Positions 44,130 through 52,367 of a stretch of 64,000 nucleotides of DNA are shown here, piece by piece; position 1 is the first letter of the stretch; each line of letters begins with the position of its first letter. Made by a program: the position numbers and the translations under genes. Source of the DNA: Candidatus Arcticimaribacter sp. (GTDB taxonomy: Bacteria; Bacteroidota; Bacteroidia; Flavobacteriales; Flavobacteriaceae); the NCBI GenBank assembly GCA_002708445.1, contig PAOB01000009.1, positions 3,146 through 67,145 on the forward strand, read 5' to 3'. The notes under the pieces are model-generated. The model did not search any database. It worked only from the letters and a program-made list of their open reading frames with translations, and was not told the DNA's origin.

Positions 44130-45263
44130 ATGAACATAACAAAACAGGCAGTACATGAAGTTCTTGAGGGACTCACCGTTCCTGGAGAAGGGCAAAATTT
44201 AGTTGCAAGCGGTGCACTCAAAAACATTAATGTTTTTGGTGAAGAGATTGTAATTGATTTAGTTCTTAAAAATCCTAGTCTTCAAGCTCGAAAAAAAGTT
44301 GAAGTTGAAATTCTTAAAAGTATTCATGCTCAAATTCATCAAAAAGCAAAAGTAACAACCAATGTAAAGGTTGAAGCTCCACCAAAAAAAGAAGCACCCA
44401 TAAAAGGAAAACCGATCGAGGGAATAAGTTCAATCGTTGCCATTTCATCAGGTAAAGGAGGTGTTGGTAAATCTACAGTAACTTCAAACATTGCTGTAAC
44501 CTTGGCTCAAATGGGATTTAAAGTAGGGATATTGGATGCGGATATTTATGGCCCTTCTATTCCGACTATGATGGATATGGAAGGTAAACGACCACTTTCA
44601 GTATCGGTTGATGGAAAGTCCAAAATGGAACCGATTGAAAACTATGGAGTAAAAGTGCTTTCAATTGGTTTTTTTACTCAACCCAATCAAGCAGTTATTT
44701 GGCGTGGACCTATGGCATCTAAAGCATTGAATCAAATGATTTTTGATGCAGCTTGGGGAGAACTTGATTTTTTGTTAATTGATTTACCTCCTGGAACGGG
44801 AGACATCCATTTGAGCATTGTTCAGTCACTTCCAATAAATGGAGCTGTAGTTGTGAGTACCCCACAAAATGTAGCTTTAGCAGATGCTAAAAAGGGAATA
44901 GCAATGTTCCAACAGGAAAGTATTCAAGTTCCTGTTTTGGGAGTAGTTGAAAATATGTCATATTTTACACCCGAAGAACTTCCTGAAAATAAATATTATT
45001 TATTTGGAAAAGAAGGTGCAAAAAATTTGGCTCAAGATACAGGAGTTCCTTTTCTTGGTGAAATACCATTGGTACAGAGTGTCCGTGAAGCTGGAGATTT
45101 TGGGCGGCCAGCTGCCCTTCAGTTTCAAACACCCGTTTCAAAAGCAATTGAATTGATTACTCAAAATATGGCTGCTCAATTAGTAGATCGGAACAAAACA
45201 TTACCTCCAACTCAAGCAGTTAAAATAACCACAATGTCAGGCTGCTCAGCCCTAAAAAAATAA
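44130..45263 (+). CDS. mrp: Mrp/ApbC-type iron-sulfur carrier ATPase
   Basis: P-loop NTPase that carries and transfers [4Fe-4S] clusters. 377 residues: N-terminal MIP18/DUF59-like domain (about 1-90), then the deviant Walker A ISSGKGGVGKSTVTSNIAV near residue 109, ILDADIYGPSIP, and LIDLPPGTGDIH. A Cys appears only at the C-terminal end (MSGCSALKK); the usual CxxC cluster ligands seen in many Mrp proteins are not evident. Two bases before the NifU-type gene; the three genes make an Fe-S carrier unit. Confidence 0.94.
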   Translation: MNITKQAVHEVLEGLTVPGEGQNLVASGALKNINVFGEEIVIDLVLKNPSLQARKKVEVEILKSIHAQIHQKAKVTTNVKVEAPPKKEAPIKGKPIEGISSIVAISSGKGGVGKSTVTSNIAVTLAQMGFKVGILDADIYGPSIPTMMDMEGKRPLSVSVDGKSKMEPIENYGVKVLSIGFFTQPNQAVIWRGPMASKALNQMIFDAAWGELDFLLIDLPPGTGDIHLSIVQSLPINGAVVVSTPQNVALADAKKGIAMFQQESIQVPVLGVVENMSYFTPEELPENKYYLFGKEGAKNLAQDTGVPFLGEIPLVQSVREAGDFGRPAALQFQTPVSKAIELITQNMAAQLVDRNKTLPPTQAVKITTMSGCSALKK

Positions 45264-45265
45264 TT

Positions 45266-45508
45266 ATGAAATCATCTGAAACGAAACAGAAAGTTCTTCT
45301 TGCCCTAACAGAAATACGACCTTTTCTTGCCGCTGATGGAGGCGACATCTCTTTAGTCTCAATCGAAGACGATAAGATTGTAAATGTAATGCTTCACGGT
45401 GCTTGTGTTGGATGTTCTGTGAATCAAATGACCTTAAAGTTGGGTGTTGAAATGACGATTAAAAAATATGCACCCCACATTGAAAAAGTAATAAACATAG
45501 AAGCCTAA
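45266..45508 (+). CDS. NifU C-terminal domain (Nfu-type) iron-sulfur scaffold
   Basis: 80 residues, a stand-alone NifU domain. The cluster-binding CxxC is in LHGACVGCSVNQMTLKLGVE (Cys about 53 and 56), and the N-terminal IRPFLAADGGDISLVSI is typical. Predicted to carry a [4Fe-4S] cluster bridging a dimer. Lies between mrp and a ferredoxin gene in the same direction. Confidence 0.94.
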   Translation: MKSSETKQKVLLALTEIRPFLAADGGDISLVSIEDDKIVNVMLHGACVGCSVNQMTLKLGVEMTIKKYAPHIEKVINIEA

Positions 45509-45524
45509 TCCTAAGTCAAATCTA

Positions 45525-45848
45525 TTGAGTCAAGATATCAAAATCAAAATCATCGATCGAGAAGGAGAAACTCATGATGTTGATGCACCTCATGATATGG
45601 CTATGAATTTAATGGAGGTGTGTAAGGCTTATGATTTGCCCGTAGAGGGTACTTGTGGTGGAATGGCAATGTGTGCATCATGTCAATGCTATGTCCTCTC
45701 TGACTCAATACTTCCCGATAGATCTGATGATGAAGAAGCGATGTTGTCCGAAGCTTTTAATGTAAAAGACAACAGTCGTTTGGGGTGTCAAATTCCAATA
45801 ACCAAAGAGTTAGAAGGCCTTGTGATAGAATTAGCCCCAGAGGAGTAA
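45525..45848 (+). CDS. [2Fe-2S] ferredoxin
   Basis: 107 residues, start TTG at 45525. Adrenodoxin-type ligand pattern C-x5-C-x2-C is GTCGGMAMCASCQCYV (Cys 44, 50, 53), with the fourth Cys in RLGCQIPITKEL near residue 90. Electron carrier, possibly for Fe-S assembly given mrp and the NifU-type gene upstream (16-base gap). Confidence 0.94.
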   Translation: MSQDIKIKIIDREGETHDVDAPHDMAMNLMEVCKAYDLPVEGTCGGMAMCASCQCYVLSDSILPDRSDDEEAMLSEAFNVKDNSRLGCQIPITKELEGLVIELAPEE

Positions 45849-45902
45849 AACTTTGTTTTTCAAAGCCTTTTAAGGGATGTAAAATCTTAAAAAATTATTT
45901 TT

Positions 45903-46676
45903 ATGCGTTCTCTAATATCTATCTCAGTAATAACAATTATGACTATGCTAACCACCTCTTCTTGTGCAAAAAAAGACTCTAAAATTTTGACTATCGGTCA
46001 TCGAGGTGCCAAGGGGCATGTTGCAGAGAATACCATTGCATCGATACAAAAAGCAATGGATTTGAATGTTGATGCTATTGAAATTGATATTTTTAAGTGC
46101 GCAACAGGAGAATTGGTGGTTTTTCATGATCAAACTTTAGAAAAACTAACAGATGGTAAAGGTTTCATAGAACAGATGTCTTTAGATTCCATTAAGCAAT
46201 TTCGTGTTTTAGGAAAAGAACCCATTCCTACCCTAAATGAGGTTATGGATCTTATCGATGGGCGTGTTCAGTTGAATATTGAATTGAAAGGAGCTCAAAC
46301 AGCAGAATTAACTTCTAAGTTGATTAATACTTATTTTGAAAAAGCAAATTGGGATTCAAAGGATGTGTTTATTTCTAGTTTTAATTGGGATGAACTTGAA
46401 CTATTTTACAAAGTAAACAAAGAAGTGGCGATTGCAGTACTTACCGAAGATGATCCATTAGATGCTATTCCCGTTGCAAAGACATTAGATGCATTTGCCA
46501 TAAACCCTGATTATCAAACTTTAAGCCCCCAAAACATCAAAAAAATACATAAGGCTGGTTTAAAAATCTATCCCTGGACAGTTAACGAACCTGAAAACAT
46601 AGCTAGGATGGTTGAATTTGGAGTTGATGGGATTATTACAGATTTTCCAGAAAGAGTTCAAGAAAAAATCAACTAA
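45903..46676 (+). CDS. Glycerophosphodiester phosphodiesterase family lipoprotein
   Basis: 257 residues. Signal peptide with a Cys at about 21 (MLTTSSCAKKD), so likely a lipoprotein. GDPD TIM-barrel: catalytic His in IGHRGAKGHVAENTIASI, metal ligands in AIEIDIFKCATGELVVFHDQ, and the second His in the same stretch. Hydrolyses glycerophosphodiesters to glycerol-3-phosphate in the family; substrate range not visible. Stands 54 bases after the ferredoxin gene. Confidence 0.92.
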   Translation: MRSLISISVITIMTMLTTSSCAKKDSKILTIGHRGAKGHVAENTIASIQKAMDLNVDAIEIDIFKCATGELVVFHDQTLEKLTDGKGFIEQMSLDSIKQFRVLGKEPIPTLNEVMDLIDGRVQLNIELKGAQTAELTSKLINTYFEKANWDSKDVFISSFNWDELELFYKVNKEVAIAVLTEDDPLDAIPVAKTLDAFAINPDYQTLSPQNIKKIHKAGLKIYPWTVNEPENIARMVEFGVDGIITDFPERVQEKIN

Positions 46677-46778
46677 TTATTTTTTGACTCCATCGAATTA
46701 TTCTTCCGGTAAATTAAAGATGAGGTTTAAAGGTTGTCACTGATTTTGATTTCAGGGTTATTGTATTAAAAATTGATT

Positions 46779-47261
46779 CTAGTTTAGAACAAAAACGCCT
46801 ATGTTCAATCCAGTGGCATAGATTAACCAAAGCAAATAAGGGTACAATAAATATGCAGCTTTTTTGTTTACAACCCGAAACCATTTTATGGTAATTATTA
46901 CTAAAATTAAAAGTGCAACTATGATTACCAGTCCACCAAGAATGTTTTTTAAACCAAAAAAGACTAAAGACCACATTCCATTTAAAACCAACTGTGCTCC
47001 AAAATGATAAAATGCTGTTTTAACCCATTTATGATGGCTTCCAAAAGACCATATCCATCCAGCTGACCAGCCCATCAAGATGTACAAAAGAGTCCAAACA
47101 GGACCAAAGAGCCAATTTGGTGGAGTAAAAAAAGGTTTGTTAAGAGCAGCATACCAAACTGGTATTGAGGATTGAGTAACACTGCCAGCAATACCGCCAA
47201 CAGCAAGGCAGATAATTATGCCAGAAAGGATTGCTAATCTTTTTTTAATTTTTGTTTTCAT
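46779..47261 (-). CDS. tspO: TspO/MBR family protein
   Basis: 160 residues, five TM helices. Trp-rich family sequence: VWYAALNKPFFTPPNWLFGP and VWTLLYILMGWSAGWIW in the first half, MWSLVFFGLKN and the WFRVVNKKAAYLLYPYLLWL segment later. TspO binds porphyrins and related ligands and is linked to stress and light responses. Monocistronic, divergent from mvaD. Confidence 0.93.
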   Translation of the reverse strand: MKTKIKKRLAILSGIIICLAVGGIAGSVTQSSIPVWYAALNKPFFTPPNWLFGPVWTLLYILMGWSAGWIWSFGSHHKWVKTAFYHFGAQLVLNGMWSLVFFGLKNILGGLVIIVALLILVIITIKWFRVVNKKAAYLLYPYLLWLIYATGLNIGVFVLN

Positions 47262-47334
47262 AAAAACAATGAATCAAATACTAATATACAAAATTCCAAA
47301 GGTTCAATTGCTTCTTATTAAACAATGAATCCAT

Positions 47335-47342
47335 TATCTTTG
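47335..47342 (+). promoter_or_regulatory. Minus-10 element TATCTTTG of mvaD
   Basis: Perfect TAnnTTTG five bases before the ATG at 47348; leaderless transcript expected. Confidence 0.55.
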
Positions 47343-47347
47343 TAATC

Positions 47348-48427
47348 ATGAAAAGTGAAGAAGATTTTATTGAAAATCAGGTAAAAGAAGTTGAAGGAAC
47401 TTCAACTTGGGAGTCTCCTAGTAATATTGCATTGATTAAGTATTGGGGCAAATTTGGAATGCAATATCCCCAAAATCCTTCATTAAGTTTTACTTTGTCG
47501 AAATGTAAGACTCAGACTTCGGTCTCTTTTGTTCCAAAAGAAATTAGAAATCAAGCTTTTTCTTTTGAGTTTAAATTTGAAGGAAACAACACTCCAGCTT
47601 TTCACCCTAAAATCGAAACTTTTTTAGAACGAATAGACCACTATGTCCCCTTTGTCAGACAGCATCACCTAAAGATAGAAAGTAGTAATTCATTCCCTCA
47701 CAGTAGTGGGATAGCTTCTTCAGCATCAGGAATGAGTGCTTTAGCCTTAGGGATAATGTCAATTGAAAAGAAAATTAATCCTGTAATGACCGATGCATAT
47801 TTTTTTCAAAAAGCTTCTTTTTTAGCGCGATTAGGTTCAGGGAGTGCGGCTAGAAGCATAGAAGGGCCTTTGGTGTCTTGGGGGAAATCAGATGCTTTTG
47901 AAGGAAGTTCAGATTTATTTGGAACTGCTCTTGATTCTAGAACCCACCCTATTTTTGAAGAATATCAGGACACCATTTTAATTATTGATAAAGGTCAGAA
48001 AAAAGTAAGTAGTACTGTTGGCCACAACTTGATGAATAATCACCCCTATGCAACTACCCGATTTGATCAAGCTTGTACAAACATAAAAAAACTTAAAACA
48101 ATTATTTCACAAGGAAATCTTACAGAGTTTATTTCCTTAGTAGAATCTGAAGCATTAACCTTACATGCTTTGATGATGGCCTCACAGCCCTATTTTATTC
48201 TTATGCAACCCAACACTCTTGAGGTAATTAACAGGGTGTGGAAGTATCGTCAGGATAATAATTCTGCATTGTGTTTTACGCTTGATGCAGGAGCAAATGT
48301 TCATTTGCTGTACCCAAAGACAGAAAAAGAAACGGTTTTAAAGTTTATTAAGGATGAACTAATGTGTTATTGTCAAAACGGTCAATTCATTGAAGATCAA
48401 ATTGGTAATGGTGCAAAAAAAGTGTAA
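47348..48427 (+). CDS. mvaD: Diphosphomevalonate decarboxylase
   Basis: ATP-dependent decarboxylation of mevalonate diphosphate to isopentenyl diphosphate. 359 residues of the GHMP-kinase fold: SNIALIKYWGKFGMQYPQNP near residue 25, the GHMP ATP loop FPHSSGIASSASGMSALALG, and ARLGSGSAARSIEGPLVSWG with the catalytic region. The Bacteroidota use the mevalonate route, so this fits the host. The next gene (mevalonate kinase) begins 11 bases after the stop. Confidence 0.95.
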   Translation: MKSEEDFIENQVKEVEGTSTWESPSNIALIKYWGKFGMQYPQNPSLSFTLSKCKTQTSVSFVPKEIRNQAFSFEFKFEGNNTPAFHPKIETFLERIDHYVPFVRQHHLKIESSNSFPHSSGIASSASGMSALALGIMSIEKKINPVMTDAYFFQKASFLARLGSGSAARSIEGPLVSWGKSDAFEGSSDLFGTALDSRTHPIFEEYQDTILIIDKGQKKVSSTVGHNLMNNHPYATTRFDQACTNIKKLKTIISQGNLTEFISLVESEALTLHALMMASQPYFILMQPNTLEVINRVWKYRQDNNSALCFTLDAGANVHLLYPKTEKETVLKFIKDELMCYCQNGQFIEDQIGNGAKKV

Positions 48428-48432
48428 CTTTG
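48425..48432 (+). promoter_or_regulatory. Internal minus-10 element TAACTTTG before the GHMP kinase
   Basis: Perfect TAnnTTTG overlapping the mvaD stop and six bases before the ATG at 48439. Confidence 0.45.
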
Positions 48433-48438
48433 AAATGT

Positions 48439-49362
48439 ATGAAAGGACCTTTGTTTTACGCCAAAATCTTACTCTTCGGAGAATACGGAATCATCAAAGA
48501 CTCAAAAGGTCTTTCAATTCCGTATAACTTTTACAGAGGAGCACTAAAGATCTCTGAGGATTCATCAACACAAGATTCACATCTCAAATTAGTTGCTTTT
48601 TGTGAGTATCTCAAAAAGCTTCCAGAATCAATAGTATCTTTCGATTGGCCTCGATTAGATACAGATTTAGATAAAAAAATGTATTTTGACAGTAGTATTC
48701 CTCAAGGATATGGAGTAGGAAGTAGTGGAGCTTTGGTAGCCTCTGTCTACGATCAATATGCTTTAAATAAAATTACTGTTTTAGAGAATTTGACCAAAGA
48801 AAAATTGCAACATCTCAAAACTGTTTTTGCGGCAATGGAATCTTTTTTTCACGGAAAGTCATCTGGTTTAGATCCGCTTAATAGTTATTTGAGCCTACCC
48901 ATTTTAATTAATTCTAACGATCATGTTGAACCCACGGGTATTCCTTCCCAAAACCCTAAAGGCAAAGGAGCTGTTTTTCTTTTGGATAGTGGTGTAACTG
49001 GTGAAACTGCACCCATGGTTTCTATTTTTATGGAAAACATGAAACAGGAATCTTTTCGCATCATGATGAAAGATCAATTCATCAATTACACAGATGCCTG
49101 TGTCGATGATTTTTTGAATGGTAACTTGAAGTCTCTTTTTACCAACATGAAACAACTTTCTCATTTGGTCCTCAATAATTTTAAACCTATGATACCAAAA
49201 GAATTTCACACCCTTTGGAAGCAAGGTATCGATTCCAACGATTACTATCTTAAACTGTGTGGTTCTGGAGGCGGAGGGTTTATTTTAGGATTTGCCGAAG
49301 ATTTTAACAAAGCAAAAAAAGCACTCAAGGATTATCGATTAGAGGTTGTCTACAATTTATAG
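48439..49362 (+). CDS. Mevalonate kinase-like GHMP kinase
   Basis: 307 residues from the ATG at 48439 (MKGPLFYAKILLFGEYGIIK), chosen over the TTG at 48430, which lies in a promoter element. GHMP motifs: lid/ATP loop IPQGYGVGSSGALVASVYD, GKSSGLDPLNSYLSLP, and the C-terminal KLCGSGGGGFILGF. It sits in the slot where mevalonate kinase is found in Flavobacteriaceae, between mvaD and the UbiA gene. Phosphomevalonate kinase activity would be the alternative. Confidence 0.88.
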   Translation: MKGPLFYAKILLFGEYGIIKDSKGLSIPYNFYRGALKISEDSSTQDSHLKLVAFCEYLKKLPESIVSFDWPRLDTDLDKKMYFDSSIPQGYGVGSSGALVASVYDQYALNKITVLENLTKEKLQHLKTVFAAMESFFHGKSSGLDPLNSYLSLPILINSNDHVEPTGIPSQNPKGKGAVFLLDSGVTGETAPMVSIFMENMKQESFRIMMKDQFINYTDACVDDFLNGNLKSLFTNMKQLSHLVLNNFKPMIPKEFHTLWKQGIDSNDYYLKLCGSGGGGFILGFAEDFNKAKKALKDYRLEVVYNL

Positions 49363-49370
49363 CTAAACCT

Positions 49371-50267
49371 ATGTTTCTTAAGAATAAACATATTAAAAAG
49401 TATGGTTATCAAATTTTAGGTCTTTTTGCATCTGTTCGAGGTTACACGCTTTTAACAATAATTGCAGCTCAGTATTTAAGTGCCCGATATATTTTTGCGC
49501 CCCAACATACATGGAGTCACATACTTTCTGACCAAAAGTTGTTAATGTTGGTTTTAGCAACATCATTTGCGATTGCGGGTGGATATTTGATCAACAACTT
49601 TTATGACGCAGAAAAAGATCAAATTAATCGACCTCACAAGTATCTTTTGGAAAACCGAGTTTCATCATCTTTTCAGTTACTTTGCTATGGGGTATTGAAT
49701 TTTTTCGTTCTGGTTTTATCTGTGATTGTTTCACTGCGAACCTTACCTTTTTTTGGAATTTATATTTTTGGATTATGGCTTTACAGTCACTTACTAAAAA
49801 AACAATTCTGGACCAGCAATGTTTTTGCGGTCTTGTTGGGAGTAACTCCTTTCTTCGTAATTACTCTTTATTTTAAAAATTTTTCAAATATTGTTTTTTA
49901 CCACGGAGCGTTTTTGTTTTTAGTAGTACTGATTCGAGATTTAATAAAAGATTTAGAAAACTTTAAGGGAGATTGGGTCAGGCAATATAAAACCATAGCA
50001 GTTGTATTTGGAGAAACTTCAACTAAAAAAGTAATTACTTTCTTAGCGATTCTAACCTTTATTCCGATTCGATTACTATTGACTCAAAAAGAGATTTTGG
50101 GAACCATGTGGTATTATTTCTTGATAGCTATTCCCTTTTTATTATTGATCGTTTTAATCTTGTGGAAATCTACGAGTCAAAAGACGTATCTTTGGCTTCA
50201 TAATTTATTAAAATTTCTTATTGTTACTGGAATATTGAGTATTGTGCTTATTCGGTTTCCTCTTTAG
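49371..50267 (+). CDS. UbiA family prenyltransferase (GGGP synthase-type)
   Basis: Membrane prenyltransferase, 298 residues, eight to nine TM helices. The prenyl-PP/Mg motifs are NNFYDAEKDQINRP (NDxxD type, near residue 82) and a second acidic motif RDLIKDLENFKGD near residues 190-202. The flavobacterial orthologs beside the mevalonate kinase genes are annotated as geranylgeranylglycerol-phosphate geranylgeranyltransferase. Nine bases after the GHMP kinase; product not proven. Confidence 0.88.
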   Translation: MFLKNKHIKKYGYQILGLFASVRGYTLLTIIAAQYLSARYIFAPQHTWSHILSDQKLLMLVLATSFAIAGGYLINNFYDAEKDQINRPHKYLLENRVSSSFQLLCYGVLNFFVLVLSVIVSLRTLPFFGIYIFGLWLYSHLLKKQFWTSNVFAVLLGVTPFFVITLYFKNFSNIVFYHGAFLFLVVLIRDLIKDLENFKGDWVRQYKTIAVVFGETSTKKVITFLAILTFIPIRLLLTQKEILGTMWYYFLIAIPFLLLIVLILWKSTSQKTYLWLHNLLKFLIVTGILSIVLIRFPL

Positions 50268-50288
50268 ATTAAAACTATTTACATCATT

Positions 50289-51044
50289 ATGGTCTCTAAG
50301 CCAAACAATTCCTCACCCAAAAAATCAGTAAATACCACGCGATTAAATAAGTTTATTGCCAATTCAGGAATTTGTTCTCGACGTGAGGCAGATATGTTTA
50401 TTGCAATGGGAATGGTAAAAATAAATGGGAAGATTGTTGTTGAAATGGGATATCAAGTTCAACCTGGTGATGATGTCCGCTACGATGGAAGAAGGATAAT
50501 CTCTGATAAACCGGCTTATGTTTTGTTGAATAAACCGAAAGGTTTTTTAGCTTCGGTAAAGAAAGGAACTTACAAAAAGGATGTTTTAGAGCTTGTCGAA
50601 AATGCAACTTCCTACAGAATAGACCCCGTCAATGCAATGGATCGAACTACTACAGGTTTACTTTTATTTACAAATGATACGGAACTCAAAATCAAATTAA
50701 GAAAGCCATCTCGTAGCCTTTCAAAGATTTTTCAAGTTGTCCTCGATAAGAATTTAGTTCAAGCTGATCTTGAGAAAATCAGAGCTGGTGTTGTTATCGA
50801 TAAATTTGACAAAATTGAAGTAGATTCGATTAGTTTCATCAAAGGAGAAACCAAACGAAAAGTAGGGGTAGAGCTCTCTACAGAACGTCATCGTGCAATA
50901 TTTCATGTCTTTGAAAAATTAGGTTACAAAGTTGAGCAAGTCGATCGTGTAGTGTACGCTCATCTGACAAAGAAAGAACTACCCAGAGGGAAATGGAGAC
51001 ATTTAAATGAGCGTGAAATAAATTTATTTAAAATGATGAAATAA
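50289..51044 (+). CDS. rRNA pseudouridine synthase (RluB/RsuA family)
   Basis: 251 residues: S4 RNA-binding domain (about 15-75, RLNKFIANSGICSRREADMF) and a RsuA/RluB catalytic domain. The catalytic Asp lies in VNAMDRTTTGLLLFTND near residue 118; the usual GRLD before it reads NAMD, so only the Asp and the TTGLLL part are conserved. Other family motifs (VLLNKPKGFL) are intact. Convergent overlap of 21 bases with the membrane glycosyltransferase gene. Confidence 0.9.
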   Translation: MVSKPNNSSPKKSVNTTRLNKFIANSGICSRREADMFIAMGMVKINGKIVVEMGYQVQPGDDVRYDGRRIISDKPAYVLLNKPKGFLASVKKGTYKKDVLELVENATSYRIDPVNAMDRTTTGLLLFTNDTELKIKLRKPSRSLSKIFQVVLDKNLVQADLEKIRAGVVIDKFDKIEVDSISFIKGETKRKVGVELSTERHRAIFHVFEKLGYKVEQVDRVVYAHLTKKELPRGKWRHLNEREINLFKMMK

Positions 51045-52367
51045 TTTTTTTTTGGTACGAAGTTCATACACAAAAACTCCATAAACGACCCCATACTGAA
51101 GACCAATCAAGTAAAAATTTTCTTTAAAATCAGGATTTCCATAAGTTGCATAACTCAGAACTATTAGACAACTCCAAAACAGAGGGTAGGTGAAGTTTGT
51201 GAAGACCGAAAGACCTACCAATGTAACCACATACCAGGGGTGAACTGTAGTGGAAATAAAAAAATAACAACTTAAAGTAAGTAACATTCCATTAATTACC
51301 GAAACAGCTGTTTTGTTTGATCTAAAAAAGCTGAATGCAGCAACGATAGCTAAAACAATAAAAGGTGTAACCTTCCCCAATTTTCTGATGATATTGTATC
51401 CCTTTATTTCATAACCAATTTCTCGTATGATGTAATAAATGCTTCCATTAAACTCAAAGCGATTGAACCAAAGGTTGAGGGTTTTGAGATAATGAACAAT
51501 GCTGTTTTCTGTAATAAAGAATGGAATAAAAATTACTCCTAATAAAACGAAACAGTAAAGTCCAAAAAGCATGCTTTTTTTGGGTCTTAAATAACGCCAC
51601 AATACAGGTAAAATGATTAAAGGAATCAATTTAGTGGCAACCGAAACAACCATTGAAATTGCTCCAAGTTTGATTTTATTATGAGAAAAAATCAAATACA
51701 GTCCTGTAATAAAAAAGAATACCATCACACCTTCCCAATGAAGATTTCCAGTCAATTCAAGGATAATCAATGGGTTTAGAAAGTAATAAGCAATTCTTTT
51801 TTTGTTAAGGTTTAAAAAATCTAATAACTTAATTCCAATCCAAAAAATTCCAAGATCAGCTAAAATCAAGAGGATGCGGATACAAATTACATTGAAAAGG
51901 ATTGAATTTCCTCCAATTGTATTGGCCAAAAAAAATCCAATTTGATTTATGGGTGGATAATTAGAATAATGCTTAGCACTCAAACTGCCCATACCCTCAT
52001 AGAGTTTTTGACTGAATTCAGTTGGTATTGCTGAGGTTTGGTTTAATAAATCTGGGGTAGATTCATATGGATTTATTCCGTTAGAAAGAAGCATCCCATC
52101 CCAAATAAATCGGAAAAAATCTTGTGAAAGGAGAGGAGTTGACTCAAAAAAGATGAGTCGAAATAAAATTCCAAGTTCGAGAATTCTTCTCAAGCTTGGG
52201 TTTTGATGAATTATTAAATAACTGCCTAGAAAGAGTGAAGCATAAACAGGAATTAAGATTGAACTTTGGTTTCTGTCGATTTCATAACCCATAAAATAAT
52301 AACCAAGGATACAGCCGAATAGAAGTACGACATTGAGGATTTTCAGAAAGCTTCCTCGATCAATCAT
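51024..52367 (-). CDS. GT-C type polyprenyl-phosphate-dependent mannosyltransferase-like protein
   Basis: 447 residues with about eleven TM helices. The first extracytoplasmic loop holds the acidic motif SQDFFRFIWDGMLLSNGINP typical of DUF2029/MptA-like GT-C enzymes, followed by YPPINQIGFF. Such enzymes take sugars from polyprenyl phosphates outside the membrane. Its 3' end overlaps rluB convergently, and its start codon shares one base with the next gene's stop, in a three-glycosyltransferase unit (51024-54567). Confidence 0.8.
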   Translation of the reverse strand: MIDRGSFLKILNVVLLFGCILGYYFMGYEIDRNQSSILIPVYASLFLGSYLIIHQNPSLRRILELGILFRLIFFESTPLLSQDFFRFIWDGMLLSNGINPYESTPDLLNQTSAIPTEFSQKLYEGMGSLSAKHYSNYPPINQIGFFLANTIGGNSILFNVICIRILLILADLGIFWIGIKLLDFLNLNKKRIAYYFLNPLIILELTGNLHWEGVMVFFFITGLYLIFSHNKIKLGAISMVVSVATKLIPLIILPVLWRYLRPKKSMLFGLYCFVLLGVIFIPFFITENSIVHYLKTLNLWFNRFEFNGSIYYIIREIGYEIKGYNIIRKLGKVTPFIVLAIVAAFSFFRSNKTAVSVINGMLLTLSCYFFISTTVHPWYVVTLVGLSVFTNFTYPLFWSCLIVLSYATYGNPDFKENFYLIGLQYGVVYGVFVYELRTKKKLFHHFK

